This document shows positions 1-12,500 of a stretch of 64,000 nucleotides of DNA, piece by piece. The DNA is taken from NCBI GenBank assembly GCA_902781305.1, contig CACZIV010000013.1:1-64000 (forward strand), written 5' to 3'. Under the pieces are notes generated by a model. It had not been told where the DNA came from and made no database searches. It saw only the letters and a program-made list of their open reading frames with translations. The stretch's first letter is position 1. Each line of letters begins with the position of its first letter. Made by a program: the position numbers and the translations under genes. The stretch comes from Pseudoselenomonas ruminantium. GTDB taxonomy: Bacteria > Bacillota > Negativicutes > Selenomonadales > Selenomonadaceae.

Positions 1-2349
<2,349 letters not shown>

Positions 2350-2367
2350 GTAAGAAAGGTGTAAAGA

Positions 2368-3474
2368 ATGCTTGAAGATTTGAAACCCCGCTTAGGCGAA
2401 CTCAAGGAAAAACTCGACCATATGGGCGAGTCTTTGGAAATTCCCCGCAAGGAGGAAAAAATCGCCGAGCTCGAATATAAGATGGGCGAACCCACGTTTT
2501 GGGATGATGCGGAAGCTGCCCAGAAAATCAATCAGGAGCTGGCGGACTTAAAATCCAGCGTGGATAAGTATAAGTCTCTGGTATCTAAGCACGAAGATGC
2601 GGAAACCCTGCTGGAAATGGGCCTCGAAGAAGATGACCCCAGCATGGAAGACGATGTAAAGTCTGAACTCGATGAAGTGGCCGAAGGCCTTGAAGCTCTG
2701 CAGCTCGAAGTGCTGCTCTCCGGCCCTTATGATGGCAACAATGCCATTCTGACCCTGCATGCTGGTGCGGGCGGAACGGAAGCTCAGGACTGGACGCAGA
2801 TGCTGCTGCGCATGTACGGCCGTTGGGCTGAACGCCACGGCTTCACCGTGGAAACAGCCGATTTGCTGCCCGGTGATGAGGCGGGCGTAAAATCCGCTAC
2901 GCTCTTTATCAAGGGCCACAATGCCTACGGCTTCTTGAAATCGGAGAAGGGGGTACACCGTCTCGTGCGTATTTCGCCGTTTGATGCCAATGCCCGCCGT
3001 CATACGTCGTTCTCGGCCTGCGATATCATGCCGGAAATTGACGATGCAGTGGAAGTGGATATCAATATGGCCGATGTGCGCGTGGATACCTACCGTGCAT
3101 CCGGTGCCGGCGGTCAGCACATCAACAAGACTTCCTCGGCTGTGCGTATGACCCATGAGCCGACGGGCATCGTGGTGCAGTGCCAGAACGAACGTTCCCA
3201 GCTGCAGAACCGCGAGCAGTGCCTCAAAATGCTCCGCGCCAAGCTCTTTGAACTCGAAATGGAAAAGAAGGAAGCAGAGCTGGCCAAGCTCGAAGGCGAT
3301 CAGCAGAACATTGAATGGGGCAGTCAGATTCGTTCCTATGTGTTCCAGCCCTATACGATGGTCAAAGACCACCGTACGAGCCAGGAAACCGGCAATGTGC
3401 AGGCGGTTATGGACGGGGATATCGACCCCTTTATCCGCGCATTTTTGGCGGCAAAGGCCAATCACGAAATTTAA
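2368..3474 (+). CDS. prfB: Peptide chain release factor 2
   Basis: Class I release factor that reads UAA and UGA stop codons and triggers peptide release on the ribosome. The 368-residue protein has the stop-codon-reading SPF tripeptide (VRISPFDANARRHTSF) and the catalytic GGQ in SGAGGQHINKT. Many bacteria need a programmed +1 frameshift at an in-frame UGA near codon 25. Here the reading frame is continuous from ATG: the equivalent position reads GAG TCT TTG GAA and no UGA is present, so frameshift autoregulation is absent. It starts 18 bp after secA and is followed by a terminator hairpin at 3497-3526. Confidence 0.98.
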   Translation: MLEDLKPRLGELKEKLDHMGESLEIPRKEEKIAELEYKMGEPTFWDDAEAAQKINQELADLKSSVDKYKSLVSKHEDAETLLEMGLEEDDPSMEDDVKSELDEVAEGLEALQLEVLLSGPYDGNNAILTLHAGAGGTEAQDWTQMLLRMYGRWAERHGFTVETADLLPGDEAGVKSATLFIKGHNAYGFLKSEKGVHRLVRISPFDANARRHTSFSACDIMPEIDDAVEVDINMADVRVDTYRASGAGGQHINKTSSAVRMTHEPTGIVVQCQNERSQLQNREQCLKMLRAKLFELEMEKKEAELAKLEGDQQNIEWGSQIRSYVFQPYTMVKDHRTSQETGNVQAVMDGDIDPFIRAFLAAKANHEI

Positions 3475-3496
3475 GCATTTCGATGAGAATGTGAAA

Positions 3497-3526
3497 AAGC
3501 CTTCCCCAAGGGGAAGGCTTCTATTT
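3497..3526 (+). terminator. Intrinsic terminator after prfB
   Basis: An 11-bp perfect stem (AAGCCTTCCCC, two-base loop, GGGGAAGGCTT) is followed by CTATTTT. It lies 22 bp after the prfB stop and ends the secA-prfB transcript. Confidence 0.85.
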
Positions 3527-3544
3527 TGAGGGGGAGGGCTGATT

Positions 3545-4240
3545 TTGCGAAAAGGCTTGACTATTCTAGGTGCTTTATTCATAATAATAATCGTGTTTAG
3601 CGAGACGCTGCTTCCCTGGCTGGCCAGAGAAACCTTGCAGACCCGCATGAACGAGCGGCTTTCGACCACGGATGCCCAGGTGGCGGTGGACAGCAGTCCG
3701 GGATTTTTGTTCATGTTGGGGCAGGTACAGCAGATGCATGCTGTGGCGCATCAGGCCAAGGTGGGGAATGTCTATTTCCGGGAGATCAGCCTTTCTGGTG
3801 AAAATATGCGTCTGAATGTCGGGGATTTGCTGCAGGCGGGAAAGGTCGCGTTAAGGTCTGCGGATAAACTGGTCTTAAAAGGCGTAGTCGACGAGGAAAA
3901 TCTCCAGGAAGCCCTGACCCGCAAGCTGGACAAGGTGGAAAATGTTCAAGTCAGCATCACGCCGGAGCGCGTATCGGTCACGGCCAATACCAAGCTTTTG
4001 GGGCGCATTGTGGATATTGAATTAGAAGGCAATATCATTGAAGACAGTGGTTCGCTCTATTTTCAGATGACGCATCTGGCCTTTAAGAACAGCCGGATTG
4101 GTACGGCTAAGCTCGGGGAGCTGTTTGGCAATATTCAGCTGGCACCGCCGGGCAGGTTGCCGATGGGGATGCAGATCAGCGATGTGCAGCAGACCGATGG
4201 TGCTGTGGTGATTACCGCTGCGCGAGATAATGTGGAATAA
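3545..4240 (+). CDS. LmeA-like (DUF2993) lipid-binding envelope protein
   Basis: 231 residues. An N-terminal hydrophobic segment (about residues 4-25, GLTILGALFIIIIVFSE) acts as signal or anchor, and the rest fits the DUF2993/LmeA family, implicated elsewhere in handling lipids of the cell envelope. Typical features are the repeated short beta segments (VRITPERVSVTA-like, here VQVSITPERVSVTA) and the 'G.l.l..i..rIGtakLgel' stretch. The start is TTG, placed by the strong purine run GAGGGGGAGG just upstream. The next gene begins 15 bp after the stop, so it is probably co-transcribed with the DUF5693 protein and csaB. The family call comes from reading the sequence; the exact substrate is unknown. 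Confidence 0.7.
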   Translation: MRKGLTILGALFIIIIVFSETLLPWLARETLQTRMNERLSTTDAQVAVDSSPGFLFMLGQVQQMHAVAHQAKVGNVYFREISLSGENMRLNVGDLLQAGKVALRSADKLVLKGVVDEENLQEALTRKLDKVENVQVSITPERVSVTANTKLLGRIVDIELEGNIIEDSGSLYFQMTHLAFKNSRIGTAKLGELFGNIQLAPPGRLPMGMQISDVQQTDGAVVITAARDNVE

Positions 4241-4255
4241 GGTGGAAAGAGGATA

Positions 4256-6313
4256 ATGAAGGATTTTAAGTATAACCGGGGATTGGTTCTGGTTATCATA
4301 GTCGGTTTAATCGCGGCGATTATGATCAGTTTTGCCCGGCATGACGTGGAGGAAGCGAATCGTCAGATTGATTTGGCAACCAATTATGAGGACTTGCTGG
4401 AACTGGCTGACCGGGAAGGTCTGCCTGCAGATGAAGTACTGGCTAAGGCCAAAGAGGCAGGCATTACTTCGCTGGCGGTTTATGATACCACCTTCAAGAA
4501 GCTCAATGTCAATGGCAAGGCTGCGGCCATTGCCGGCAGTGAGATTCTGGCCAATTATCATAGCGGTGCTTTATCCGACCCTATGTGGCGCCAATTGGTT
4601 GCCGATGGTAAAATTCAGGGCAATGAAATCTACATCGTGGGCCATGATGCCCGTACATGGAAAGAGCTGAAAGAAGATGTGCCCCGCCGCTTAGGCAAGG
4701 AGCGCGTGGAGCTTTTGCAGGTGGGCAGCGAAGAAGTGATGGCGGTTAAGGCACACTTTGAGTCCTTTATGAAGATGGATATCGGTATGCCCACGGATGA
4801 AATGGAAGCCGTGAATAAGGCTGGTTTCCATGTAATCGCTCGTCCGAGCAACTTCAATCAGTGCACAGACGATGATGTAAAGGCCATGTTCAAGCGCATG
4901 GATGGCATAGATATTTCCGAAGTGGTCTTCTCCGGTTCGCAGGTCTTAGGGGCGAATAAAGCCCTGCAGACCACGGTGGATGAAATGAAAGCCCGCAATC
5001 TGACCATGGGGCTGATTGAGGGTGTGACCCAACTGCAGTTCTACAAGCAGGACGGCATGGATGAAGTGGTAAAGGGCATTGGCTATGATAAGGTGGCCCG
5101 CCTGTATGCTATCCCGAAAGATGAACAGCCGAAACTCAAAATCGCTACGGCGGTGGAACGTTGGGCGAACACCGATGAAGAACGCAATATCCGCATTGAC
5201 CTGTTGCGCATTTACGATAAACCCTCGCCCAATATGAGCCTGCTGGAAACCAATATGCAGTATTTCAAGGATACGCATGATATTCTGGTCGCGCATGGCT
5301 ATACGGTAGGGCCTGCCGGTACGTATGCGGCGTTCTATCCGAGCAAATTCCTGCGTGCGCTGGTGATGGCCGGCGTAGCCGCAGCTGCGGTGCTGTATCT
5401 GAGCCTCGTTATCCCGTCGCTCAATACAGCGGTGAAAAAACAATGGCTGCTCTTTGTCGTGTTTGCGCTGTGCGCAGCGGTGCCTGTACTGATGGGAACC
5501 GGTGCCAAAATCCGGGTGCTCGCGGCGCTGGCCAGTGCCAATTTGTTCCCGGCGCTGGCGGTTATCTTCCAGTTGGATAGAATCCGTTATCTGCGGGATA
5601 AGATTTCTCTGGGCTTTGGCAAAATGCTCGTTACGGGCCTTATTGCCCTCTTTGTAACTGGGGCGCTTTCCTATATTGGTGCGGCTTATCTTTCTGCTTC
5701 CTTGGCCGATACGGAATATCTGCTTGAATTCCAGATTTTCCGCGGGATTAAGCTGACTTTCGTCCTGCCGCTGATTCTCGTGGGCATTGCCTTCCTGCAG
5801 CGCTTTGATATCTTCGATGGTCGGATGGACGATACGGATGGCGTGCTGAATCAGCTCAAAAAGATTCTGGATATGCCGGTGAAGATTAAGACGCTTTTCC
5901 TGATGTTTGTCGTGCTGATTGCCGGCGTGGTCTTTGTGGCCCGCAGCGGCCATACCTCCGGTATGCCGGTTTCGGCTACGGAACTGAAGTTCCGGGCATT
6001 CCTGGAACAGGCGTTCTATGCCCGTCCGCGCACCAAGGAACTTCTGATTGGTCATCCGGCCTTTATGCTGGCGGTAATGGCTTTCTGGCGCAAGTGGCCG
6101 ACGATGGTCTTCTTCGGTCTGGTGCTGATTGCGACCATCGGTCAGGGTTCTATGGTTGAGACGTTTGCCCATATGCGGACGCCGGTCTATATGTCCTTTA
6201 TGCGCGGCATTGGGGGCATTGTCTTAGGTGCTGGTATCGGTGCGATTGCCATGATGCTGGTGCAGTTGTGGCAGACGGTTATTTCACGAGCAAAGGAGCG
6301 TAAAGCAGCGTAA
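4256..6313 (+). CDS. DUF5693-type polytopic membrane protein
   Basis: 685 residues in two halves. After one N-terminal membrane helix (about 9-26) comes a soluble, probably extracytoplasmic domain of about 330 residues with a TIM-barrel-like run of short alpha/beta elements. From residue 360 onward there are roughly eight or more membrane helices. The pattern matches the uncharacterised DUF5693 family, which in Firmicutes commonly sits directly before csaB, as here: its stop overlaps the csaB start (TAATG). That coupling suggests a role in making or exporting the pyruvylated cell-wall polymer, but this is inference. No catalytic motif is evident. Confidence 0.7.
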   Translation: MKDFKYNRGLVLVIIVGLIAAIMISFARHDVEEANRQIDLATNYEDLLELADREGLPADEVLAKAKEAGITSLAVYDTTFKKLNVNGKAAAIAGSEILANYHSGALSDPMWRQLVADGKIQGNEIYIVGHDARTWKELKEDVPRRLGKERVELLQVGSEEVMAVKAHFESFMKMDIGMPTDEMEAVNKAGFHVIARPSNFNQCTDDDVKAMFKRMDGIDISEVVFSGSQVLGANKALQTTVDEMKARNLTMGLIEGVTQLQFYKQDGMDEVVKGIGYDKVARLYAIPKDEQPKLKIATAVERWANTDEERNIRIDLLRIYDKPSPNMSLLETNMQYFKDTHDILVAHGYTVGPAGTYAAFYPSKFLRALVMAGVAAAAVLYLSLVIPSLNTAVKKQWLLFVVFALCAAVPVLMGTGAKIRVLAALASANLFPALAVIFQLDRIRYLRDKISLGFGKMLVTGLIALFVTGALSYIGAAYLSASLADTEYLLEFQIFRGIKLTFVLPLILVGIAFLQRFDIFDGRMDDTDGVLNQLKKILDMPVKIKTLFLMFVVLIAGVVFVARSGHTSGMPVSATELKFRAFLEQAFYARPRTKELLIGHPAFMLAVMAFWRKWPTMVFFGLVLIATIGQGSMVETFAHMRTPVYMSFMRGIGGIVLGAGIGAIAMMLVQLWQTVISRAKERKAA

Positions 6314-7404
6314 TGAGCAGAATCGTCGTATCGGGTTACTATGGCTCCAAAAATGCCGGGGATGAGGCAATGCTTTCGGCCATGTTGGAAGTCCTGAATG
6401 ACCTCGACCCAAAACTTCATATTACGGTGATTTCTGCCAATCCGGAAGACACCCGCAAACGCCACGGTGTGGATGCCATTTCGTGGCTGGGGTTCCTGGC
6501 CATTATCCGGGAACTTCGGCAGGCCGACCTCTTGATTAGCGGCGGTGGCAGCTTACTGCAAAATGTCACCAGCCGCCGCAGTCTTTACTATTATATGTTC
6601 ATCATCATGCTGGCGCATATTTTGGGCACGAAGGTGATGCTCTATGCCCAGGGAATTGGCCCGATTATCGGCCATGTGGCGGAAATGGCCATGCGCTTTT
6701 TGGGCAATCATGTGGATTTAATCACCGTGCGGGATGAAGGCTCCCTGCGGGAACTTGCCCGGCTGGGCATTCATAAGACCGCGATTGAGTGTACCGCTGA
6801 CCCGGTGCTTGCCATTCATCCGGTGGGCAAAGAAGCCGGCAGAGCTATCTTCAAGGCCTATCATGCCGATGGTGCCAAACCGGTGCTGGGCATTTCCGTG
6901 CGGGAATGGCAGGGCTGGCGTCACTATAAGGAAGTCCTCGCGGAAGTATCCGACATGGTGGTGCGCGAACTGGGGGCCAGAGTGGTCTTTATCCCCATGC
7001 AGTTCCCCGATGATGTGAAGGCGGCCCAGGCGATTGCCGCCCTCACGAAAGAGGAATGCACGGTGCTCAAAGACGAATATACCACCAGTGAGTTCCTGTC
7101 CTTGGTGGGCAATATGGACTTAATGCTGGGGATTCGTCTGCACGCGTTGATTTTTGCCGGGGTGATGGGCGTGCCCATGCTCGGGATCTCCTATGACCCC
7201 AAGATTGACCGTTTCCTGTCGTCCATCGGCGAGGAGCCGGTGGGGAATTTGAAGGATGTTACGGCTGAAGAACTCATGGCAGAGATTCGCCGCAAATGGA
7301 ACGACAAACAGACCTTCCGTCAGAGGAATGGCGAGCTTTTGGCCCAGTTGCGGGACTTGGCTGCCCACAATGCAGAACTGGCTGTAAACTTAGCCCATAA
7401 ATGA
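6313..7404 (+). CDS. csaB: Polysaccharide pyruvyl transferase CsaB
   Basis: Transfers a pyruvyl (ketal) group from phosphoenolpyruvate to a wall polysaccharide. In S-layer bacteria this modification is what SLH domains bind. The 363-residue protein shows the family's GYYGSKNAGDEAML near the N-terminus, SGGGSLLQNVTS around residue 76, LYAQGIGPI, and the C-terminal GIRLHALIFAGVMGVPMLGISYDPKI. It is translationally coupled to the DUF5693 gene and followed by a terminator. In Negativicutes SLH-containing outer-membrane proteins tether the outer membrane to the wall, so a role in that attachment is plausible but not shown here. Confidence 0.92.
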   Translation: MSRIVVSGYYGSKNAGDEAMLSAMLEVLNDLDPKLHITVISANPEDTRKRHGVDAISWLGFLAIIRELRQADLLISGGGSLLQNVTSRRSLYYYMFIIMLAHILGTKVMLYAQGIGPIIGHVAEMAMRFLGNHVDLITVRDEGSLRELARLGIHKTAIECTADPVLAIHPVGKEAGRAIFKAYHADGAKPVLGISVREWQGWRHYKEVLAEVSDMVVRELGARVVFIPMQFPDDVKAAQAIAALTKEECTVLKDEYTTSEFLSLVGNMDLMLGIRLHALIFAGVMGVPMLGISYDPKIDRFLSSIGEEPVGNLKDVTAEELMAEIRRKWNDKQTFRQRNGELLAQLRDLAAHNAELAVNLAHK

Positions 7405-7409
7405 TAAGT

Positions 7410-7444
7410 AAAACCTGCCCTGAGGTATGGGGCAGGTTTTTTGT
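7410..7444 (+). terminator. Intrinsic terminator after csaB
   Basis: A 10-bp stem (AAACCTGCCC / GGGCAGGTTT) with an 8-base loop is followed by a T run. It lies 6 bp after the csaB stop and separates the envelope operon from the jet cassette. Confidence 0.85.
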
Positions 7445-7458
7445 TAGGGGGAATTTTT

Positions 7459-8919
7459 TTGCCCAATAATCAATATATGACCTATGAACATCTGCTGGCA
7501 TTGCGGCAGGAGCATGCGGCCTGGCGGCTGCTGCGGGCAGATTACGCGCCGCTGGCGGCAGCGTTTTTTTACCAGGTGTTTATTGCGCCCAAGCGGCGAG
7601 GCATTGAGGTGCAGGAACTCTTGGACGCGCTTGATCTGTTTATCTACGACTGCAACCGGCAGGAGGGGGAATTTGCCCGCTCGCCGAAGGATTATCTGGA
7701 AATGTGGGCGGACAGCAGCTATGGCTGGCTGCGCAAATATGAATACCGCGGAGATTGGTACTACGATTTGACCGCACCGGCGCAAAAGGCGGTGGAATGG
7801 CTCGTGAGCCTGCAAAAGCAGGACTTTATCGGTACCGAATCACGCCTGCGCACGGTGTTCAACCTGCTTCACGAGATTGCCCAGGAAACGGATAATAATG
7901 CCGAGCACCGTCTGGCTTATCTGAGAGAACAGGCGGGAAAAATTGCTGCAGAAATAAAGTCCATTGAGGAAACGGGCGAGGTTAAGCCCTGCCTGGATGA
8001 CGTGCAGATTAAGGAGCGCTTTTTGCAGGCCGAGTCGACGGCCACGGCCATACTGGCGGATTTTCGTGAGGTTGAGGAAAACTTTCGGGAACTGACGCGC
8101 CAGGTGCAGGCGGATGTCGTGAAATGGACAAAAGGCAAGGGCGAGCTTTTAGAAAAGATTTTCAACGAGAGCGACATCATCCGCAAGTCGGAACAGGGCC
8201 GCAGCTTTATGGCCTTTTGGCGTTTTTTGCTGTTTTCCCGGCAGCAGGATGATTTGCAGAAAACGCTGAAACAGGTGGAAAATACCGCGGCCCTAAAACC
8301 GCTTGTTCATGAGCACAGTCTGACCGATATTCATCATGAATGGGTGCAGGCAGCAGGTGCTGTGCAAAAGACTTTGGCGCAGCTATCCGCGCAGATTCGC
8401 CGTTATGTGGATGAGGATTATCTGCAGGAGGAACGCAGCATTTATCAGCTCATTGGCCGCATTGAAAGCAAGGCTGTGGATAGGCGCGCAGATATTCCTG
8501 CGGGCACGTTTATGGAAATGGAGATATTACCCAAGGTGCAGATGCCCATGGAGCGCCGTTTATTTGCCCCACCGAAGAAGACCAGGTTGGAAAGTCCGGA
8601 GCTGGTCGCCGGTGATGGCACGAGCGGCAGCATTGCGGCGATATTTGACCAGGTGGTTGTCGATAAAGAAAAATTAAGAGCCAATGTGCAGGAGTGTCTT
8701 AAGCAGCGGGAACAGGTCACCTTGGCGGAAGTTTTGGCCGTTCATCCGCTGGAATTGGGACTGGCGGAACTTTTGGGTTATATGGTGTTGGCAAGTAAGG
8801 AACAGGCGGCTGATTTTGCTGAGGATAAGTTAGAGCAACTGGTCTTTGACCGCGATGGCCGTAAATTGCAGGCAGTCTGCCAGCAGATTACTTTTCGGAG
8901 AGGAGCAGGGAAGTTTTGA
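7459..8919 (+). CDS. jetA: JetA / MksF-type kleisin subunit (DUF3375)
   Basis: Kleisin-like (MukF/MksF) subunit of a bacterial condensin-like complex of the Wadjet/MksBEF group; JetABC complexes extrude DNA loops. The 486-residue protein has the DUF3375 pattern: LLRADYAPLAAAFFYQVF near the start, FIGTESRLRTVFNLLHEI around residue 125, LDDVQIKERF, ILADFREVEENFRELTR, KGELLEKIFNESDIIRKSEQGRSFMAFWRFL, and a variable C-terminal half. The TTG at 7459 is chosen as start because a GGGGGA ribosome-binding site lies 6 bp upstream. The stop overlaps the start of jetB (TTGA). This is the type I Wadjet architecture. Its cognate nuclease gene jetD is not found downstream. Confidence 0.85.
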   Translation: MPNNQYMTYEHLLALRQEHAAWRLLRADYAPLAAAFFYQVFIAPKRRGIEVQELLDALDLFIYDCNRQEGEFARSPKDYLEMWADSSYGWLRKYEYRGDWYYDLTAPAQKAVEWLVSLQKQDFIGTESRLRTVFNLLHEIAQETDNNAEHRLAYLREQAGKIAAEIKSIEETGEVKPCLDDVQIKERFLQAESTATAILADFREVEENFRELTRQVQADVVKWTKGKGELLEKIFNESDIIRKSEQGRSFMAFWRFLLFSRQQDDLQKTLKQVENTAALKPLVHEHSLTDIHHEWVQAAGAVQKTLAQLSAQIRRYVDEDYLQEERSIYQLIGRIESKAVDRRADIPAGTFMEMEILPKVQMPMERRLFAPPKKTRLESPELVAGDGTSGSIAAIFDQVVVDKEKLRANVQECLKQREQVTLAEVLAVHPLELGLAELLGYMVLASKEQAADFAEDKLEQLVFDRDGRKLQAVCQQITFRRGAGKF

Positions 8920-9581
8920 GTACAGCGGAAGAACTCGTGGAACGAAATGAAGAAAACTTTTCCCGCGCAGCGATTACCTTGTTAAAGGGGCTGGTGAGCC
9001 GGGGGAAGGACGAAATCCTCTGGCAGGTCATCGTAGGTGAGCGGGCGGCATTAGGCGATTATTTTAAGCGCCTGGGACTGGTGTTGATTGTGGATGAGGT
9101 GGATGAATACGCTTATTTGCAGCAGGAGGAAAATACCAGCCTGCCCCGTCTGGTACAGCGTTATCCGTTAAGCTACCCGGTATCCATGCTTTTGGTGGAG
9201 CTAAGAAAAGCGTTGGGACAGATGGATACGGCTAGTGGGGATAATCGGCTGGTACTGACCTTTGCCGATATCATGCGGCGTATGGAACCGTTTTTGCCCG
9301 TGTCCGCCAATGAAATGAAATACCGGCAAACGATTGAGCATATCATCAACCAGGTGGTACAGCTGGGCTTTTTGCTGAAGCTGAAGGACAAGGAGGAGGC
9401 CTATGAGGTGCGGCCGGTGCTGCGGCGTTTTGTGGACGCCCAATGGCTCAGTGATTTTGCCGACAAACTGGCAGAGTATGAGGCGCATGGGCAAAAACTT
9501 CATGCAGGCAGCACGGCAGAGCAGACAGAAGAGGCGAACGGAGAGGAGGGACTTTTAAGTGGATTTGTTCAGCATGAATAA
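8916..9581 (+). CDS. jetB: JetB / MksE-type subunit (DUF4194)
   Basis: MukE/MksE-like winged-helix (KITE) subunit that joins JetA and JetC. The 221-residue acidic protein matches the DUF4194 pattern: an N-terminal helix and ALTLLKGLVSRG-like segment (AAITLLKGLVSRGKDEILW), LSYPVSMLLVELRKAL around residue 88, a 'FADIMRRMEPFLPVSANEMKYRQTI' style block near 125, and a polar tail. It uses a TTG start overlapping the jetA stop, with GGAGAGGAG just upstream, and its own end overlaps the jetC start by 23 bp. Three tightly overlapping genes imply one transcript and fixed stoichiometry. Confidence 0.83.
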   Translation: MSTAEELVERNEENFSRAAITLLKGLVSRGKDEILWQVIVGERAALGDYFKRLGLVLIVDEVDEYAYLQQEENTSLPRLVQRYPLSYPVSMLLVELRKALGQMDTASGDNRLVLTFADIMRRMEPFLPVSANEMKYRQTIEHIINQVVQLGFLLKLKDKEEAYEVRPVLRRFVDAQWLSDFADKLAEYEAHGQKLHAGSTAEQTEEANGEEGLLSGFVQHE

Positions 9582-12500
9582 TGCGGCAGAAGTGCCCTTA
9601 GGCTTTCGCCTGCAGCGGTTGGAAGTTTACAACTGGGGAACCTTTGACGAGCGGGTCTGGTCACTGGAACTCAATGGAGAAATGTCGCTGCTCACAGGTG
9701 ATGTAGGTTCGGGAAAATCGACGCTTGTCGATGCCCTGCTGACCCTGCTCGTACCGCCCCGCAAGGTCACTTACAACAAGGCGGCCGACGCCAGCGCCAA
9801 GGAGCGCAGTCTGGCGTCCTATGTGCGAGGCTATTATGGACAGAAGCGCACCGAAAATGGCGGCGGCCGTCCGGAAGCGCTGCGCGATAAGAACAAGTAC
9901 AGCGTGATTTTAGGCGTGTTCACGGACAAAAACTTTGGCCGTACCGTAACCCTGGCGCAGGTATTTTGGTTTCCCGATGAAACAGCGGCCTCGCCCAAGC
10001 GCTTTTATGTGCTGGCGCAAAAGACGCTGTCTATTACGGAAAGATTCTCCAACATTGGTGGGGATATGCGTGCCTTCCGCAAAAATCTGGAACGGGACAG
10101 CTTCATCAAGACCTTTGACGATTATCCGCAGTATGGCCATGAGTTCCGTAAGATTTTTGGTATCCGGCAGGTACAGGCCATGGATTTATTTCAGCAGACG
10201 GTGTCCATGAAAAAGGTGGACAGTCTGACGAGCTTCGTGCGGCAGAATATGCTCGAAGTGCCGGAAACGGAGCAGGAAGTAGAACTGATGCTGCGGCAGT
10301 ACCATGATTTGGAAGCCGCCCATCAGGCTGTACAGAAGGCCAAGGAGCAGCAGAAGATGCTGCAGCCCATCGAAACGCTGGGGGAAAGTTATGGCAAGGC
10401 CAGTCGGGAGCAGGCGGAAACGCAGGCCATGCAGGCGGTATTGGAAAGCTGGTATGCCCAGCAGGACTATGAGCTCAGAGAAGCGCAGCAGGCCGCTATG
10501 GAGCAGCAGGCGAAACAGCTGGAACAGCAGATTGGGGAACGGGGCAGGCGCATACAGGAAAAGCAGACGGAACTTACCGTCTTGCAGGGCAATATCGCGC
10601 GCAATGGCGGCGCCCGATTGGATGAAGTGCGTCATCAGCTCGATATGCTTCAAGAGAAAAGGACGCGCTGTGCGGAAATGCGGGAAAGGTTCCAACAGGA
10701 ATTAACGCTTTTGGAGATGAGCATGCCGGCAGATGAAGCTGCGTTTACTGCTGTTCAGGAGCACATGTGTACGCGCAAAACGGAGTTGGAGAGCCAGCAG
10801 GAAGAATTGGGCAGTGAAGCCAGTGAAATGCGGGCGAACCGTCTGGAAATGGAGCAGGAAGAACGGCGTATTCAGGCGGAAATCGACTCCCTGACCCAGC
10901 GTAAGTCCAACATCCCGCAGAAATTTATTGCGGTGCGGGAAGAAATCTGCAAGGCCTTGGATTTAGCCGAAAGCGAAATGCCCTTTGCCGGAGAACTGAT
11001 TGCGGTTAAAGAAGACGAGAGCGAATGGGAAGGCGCCATCGAGCGCTTGCTGCACAGCTTTGGCATTTCCCTGCTCGTGCCGGAAGTCCACTATGGGGAA
11101 GTTGCCGACTGGATGGAGCACCACGACCTCAAGATGCGCATGGTCTATTTCCGGGTGCCCGCTTATCCGGAACAGGTTCATGCTAATGTTTCGGATGATG
11201 CGGTGTGCCAGAAATTACAGCTCAAGGAAGATAACCCGCTGGCTGCCTGGCTGGAAACGGAGCTAATTAGCCGCTTTAACCATATCTGCTGTGAGAGCAT
11301 AAAGGAATTTCGTCAGGCCAAATTTGCGCTGACCAAAGCCGGTCAGGTGAAGGCTGGCGGCAAGCGCCATGAGAAGGATGACCGCCACGACATTCATGAC
11401 CAGCGTCATTATGTACTGGGCTTTTCCAATTTGAAGAAGATACAGGCCTTGCAGGATGAAGTGGTCAGCAAGCGGGAAGAACAGGACTTTTTCCGCAAAA
11501 AGGAAAATCAGGCCAAGCGGACAGTGCAAAAATTGCGCAAACAAAGCGAGGCCATTGTGCGGGCGGAAGTCGTGAAATCCTTTACCGAAATTGATTTGCA
11601 GCCATTGGAGCAGCGCATGGGAAAGCTCCAGGAACAGGTGGAAAAACTGCAGGTGGAAAATGATGTCCTGCATCAGCTGCAGGCTGAGAAAAAACAGCTG
11701 GAAGCGGAAATGGGCCGGGATAATGCTGACTTGGCAAAGGTAAGGGACCAGCGCAGTCAGTTGGATGAGCGCATACGGCAGAACCAAAAGGAAATGGCGA
11801 CCGATAAAGAGATTTTTACCGGCACAAATACAGCTGAGCAAGATAAGGGCTATCCGCTCTTGCAGCATTATGCTTCGCTGGCGCTGAAAAATATCGGCAG
11901 CCCGCAGTTTGACCAGCAAAAACGCAGCGTGCAGCAAAAGGAATACAATCAGTGGCTTAATGCTCGTGCACAGAATGTCGGTGAAGCAAAGCGGAAGAAT
12001 GGTGAGGAACTAGTCGCAGCGATGACCCGTTTCCGGCAGGAATATCCCGATATGAGCAGTGATTTTTTGGTCGAGCCGGAAGGCTATGAAGATTACGTGG
12101 CTCTGTTGCATAAGCTGCGGGAGGATGATTTGCCGAAATTTGAAAGCCGGTTCAGCCATCTGCTGCGGGAAAATACCATCAATCAGATAGCCCTGTTTCA
12201 ATCGCATTTGGACGAGGCCTGTCACGAAATTCGCGACCGCATTGCCCTGATTAACGAGTCTTTGGCAGAAATTGACTACAATGATGGGCGCTATATTCAA
12301 ATCGAATGCAATCCGGCGGTCAGTGATACCATTAGTGACTTCCGCAGGGAACTGCGGGCTTGTACCGATGAGGCTTTGGGGGAAAATCTCGATGACCGCT
12401 ACAGTGAGGACAAATTCCGACAGGTCGCTAAAATTTTGGAACGCCTGCAGGGCCGTCCGGGCATGACGGAAGTAGATGCGCGTTGGCGCAATGAGGTCAT

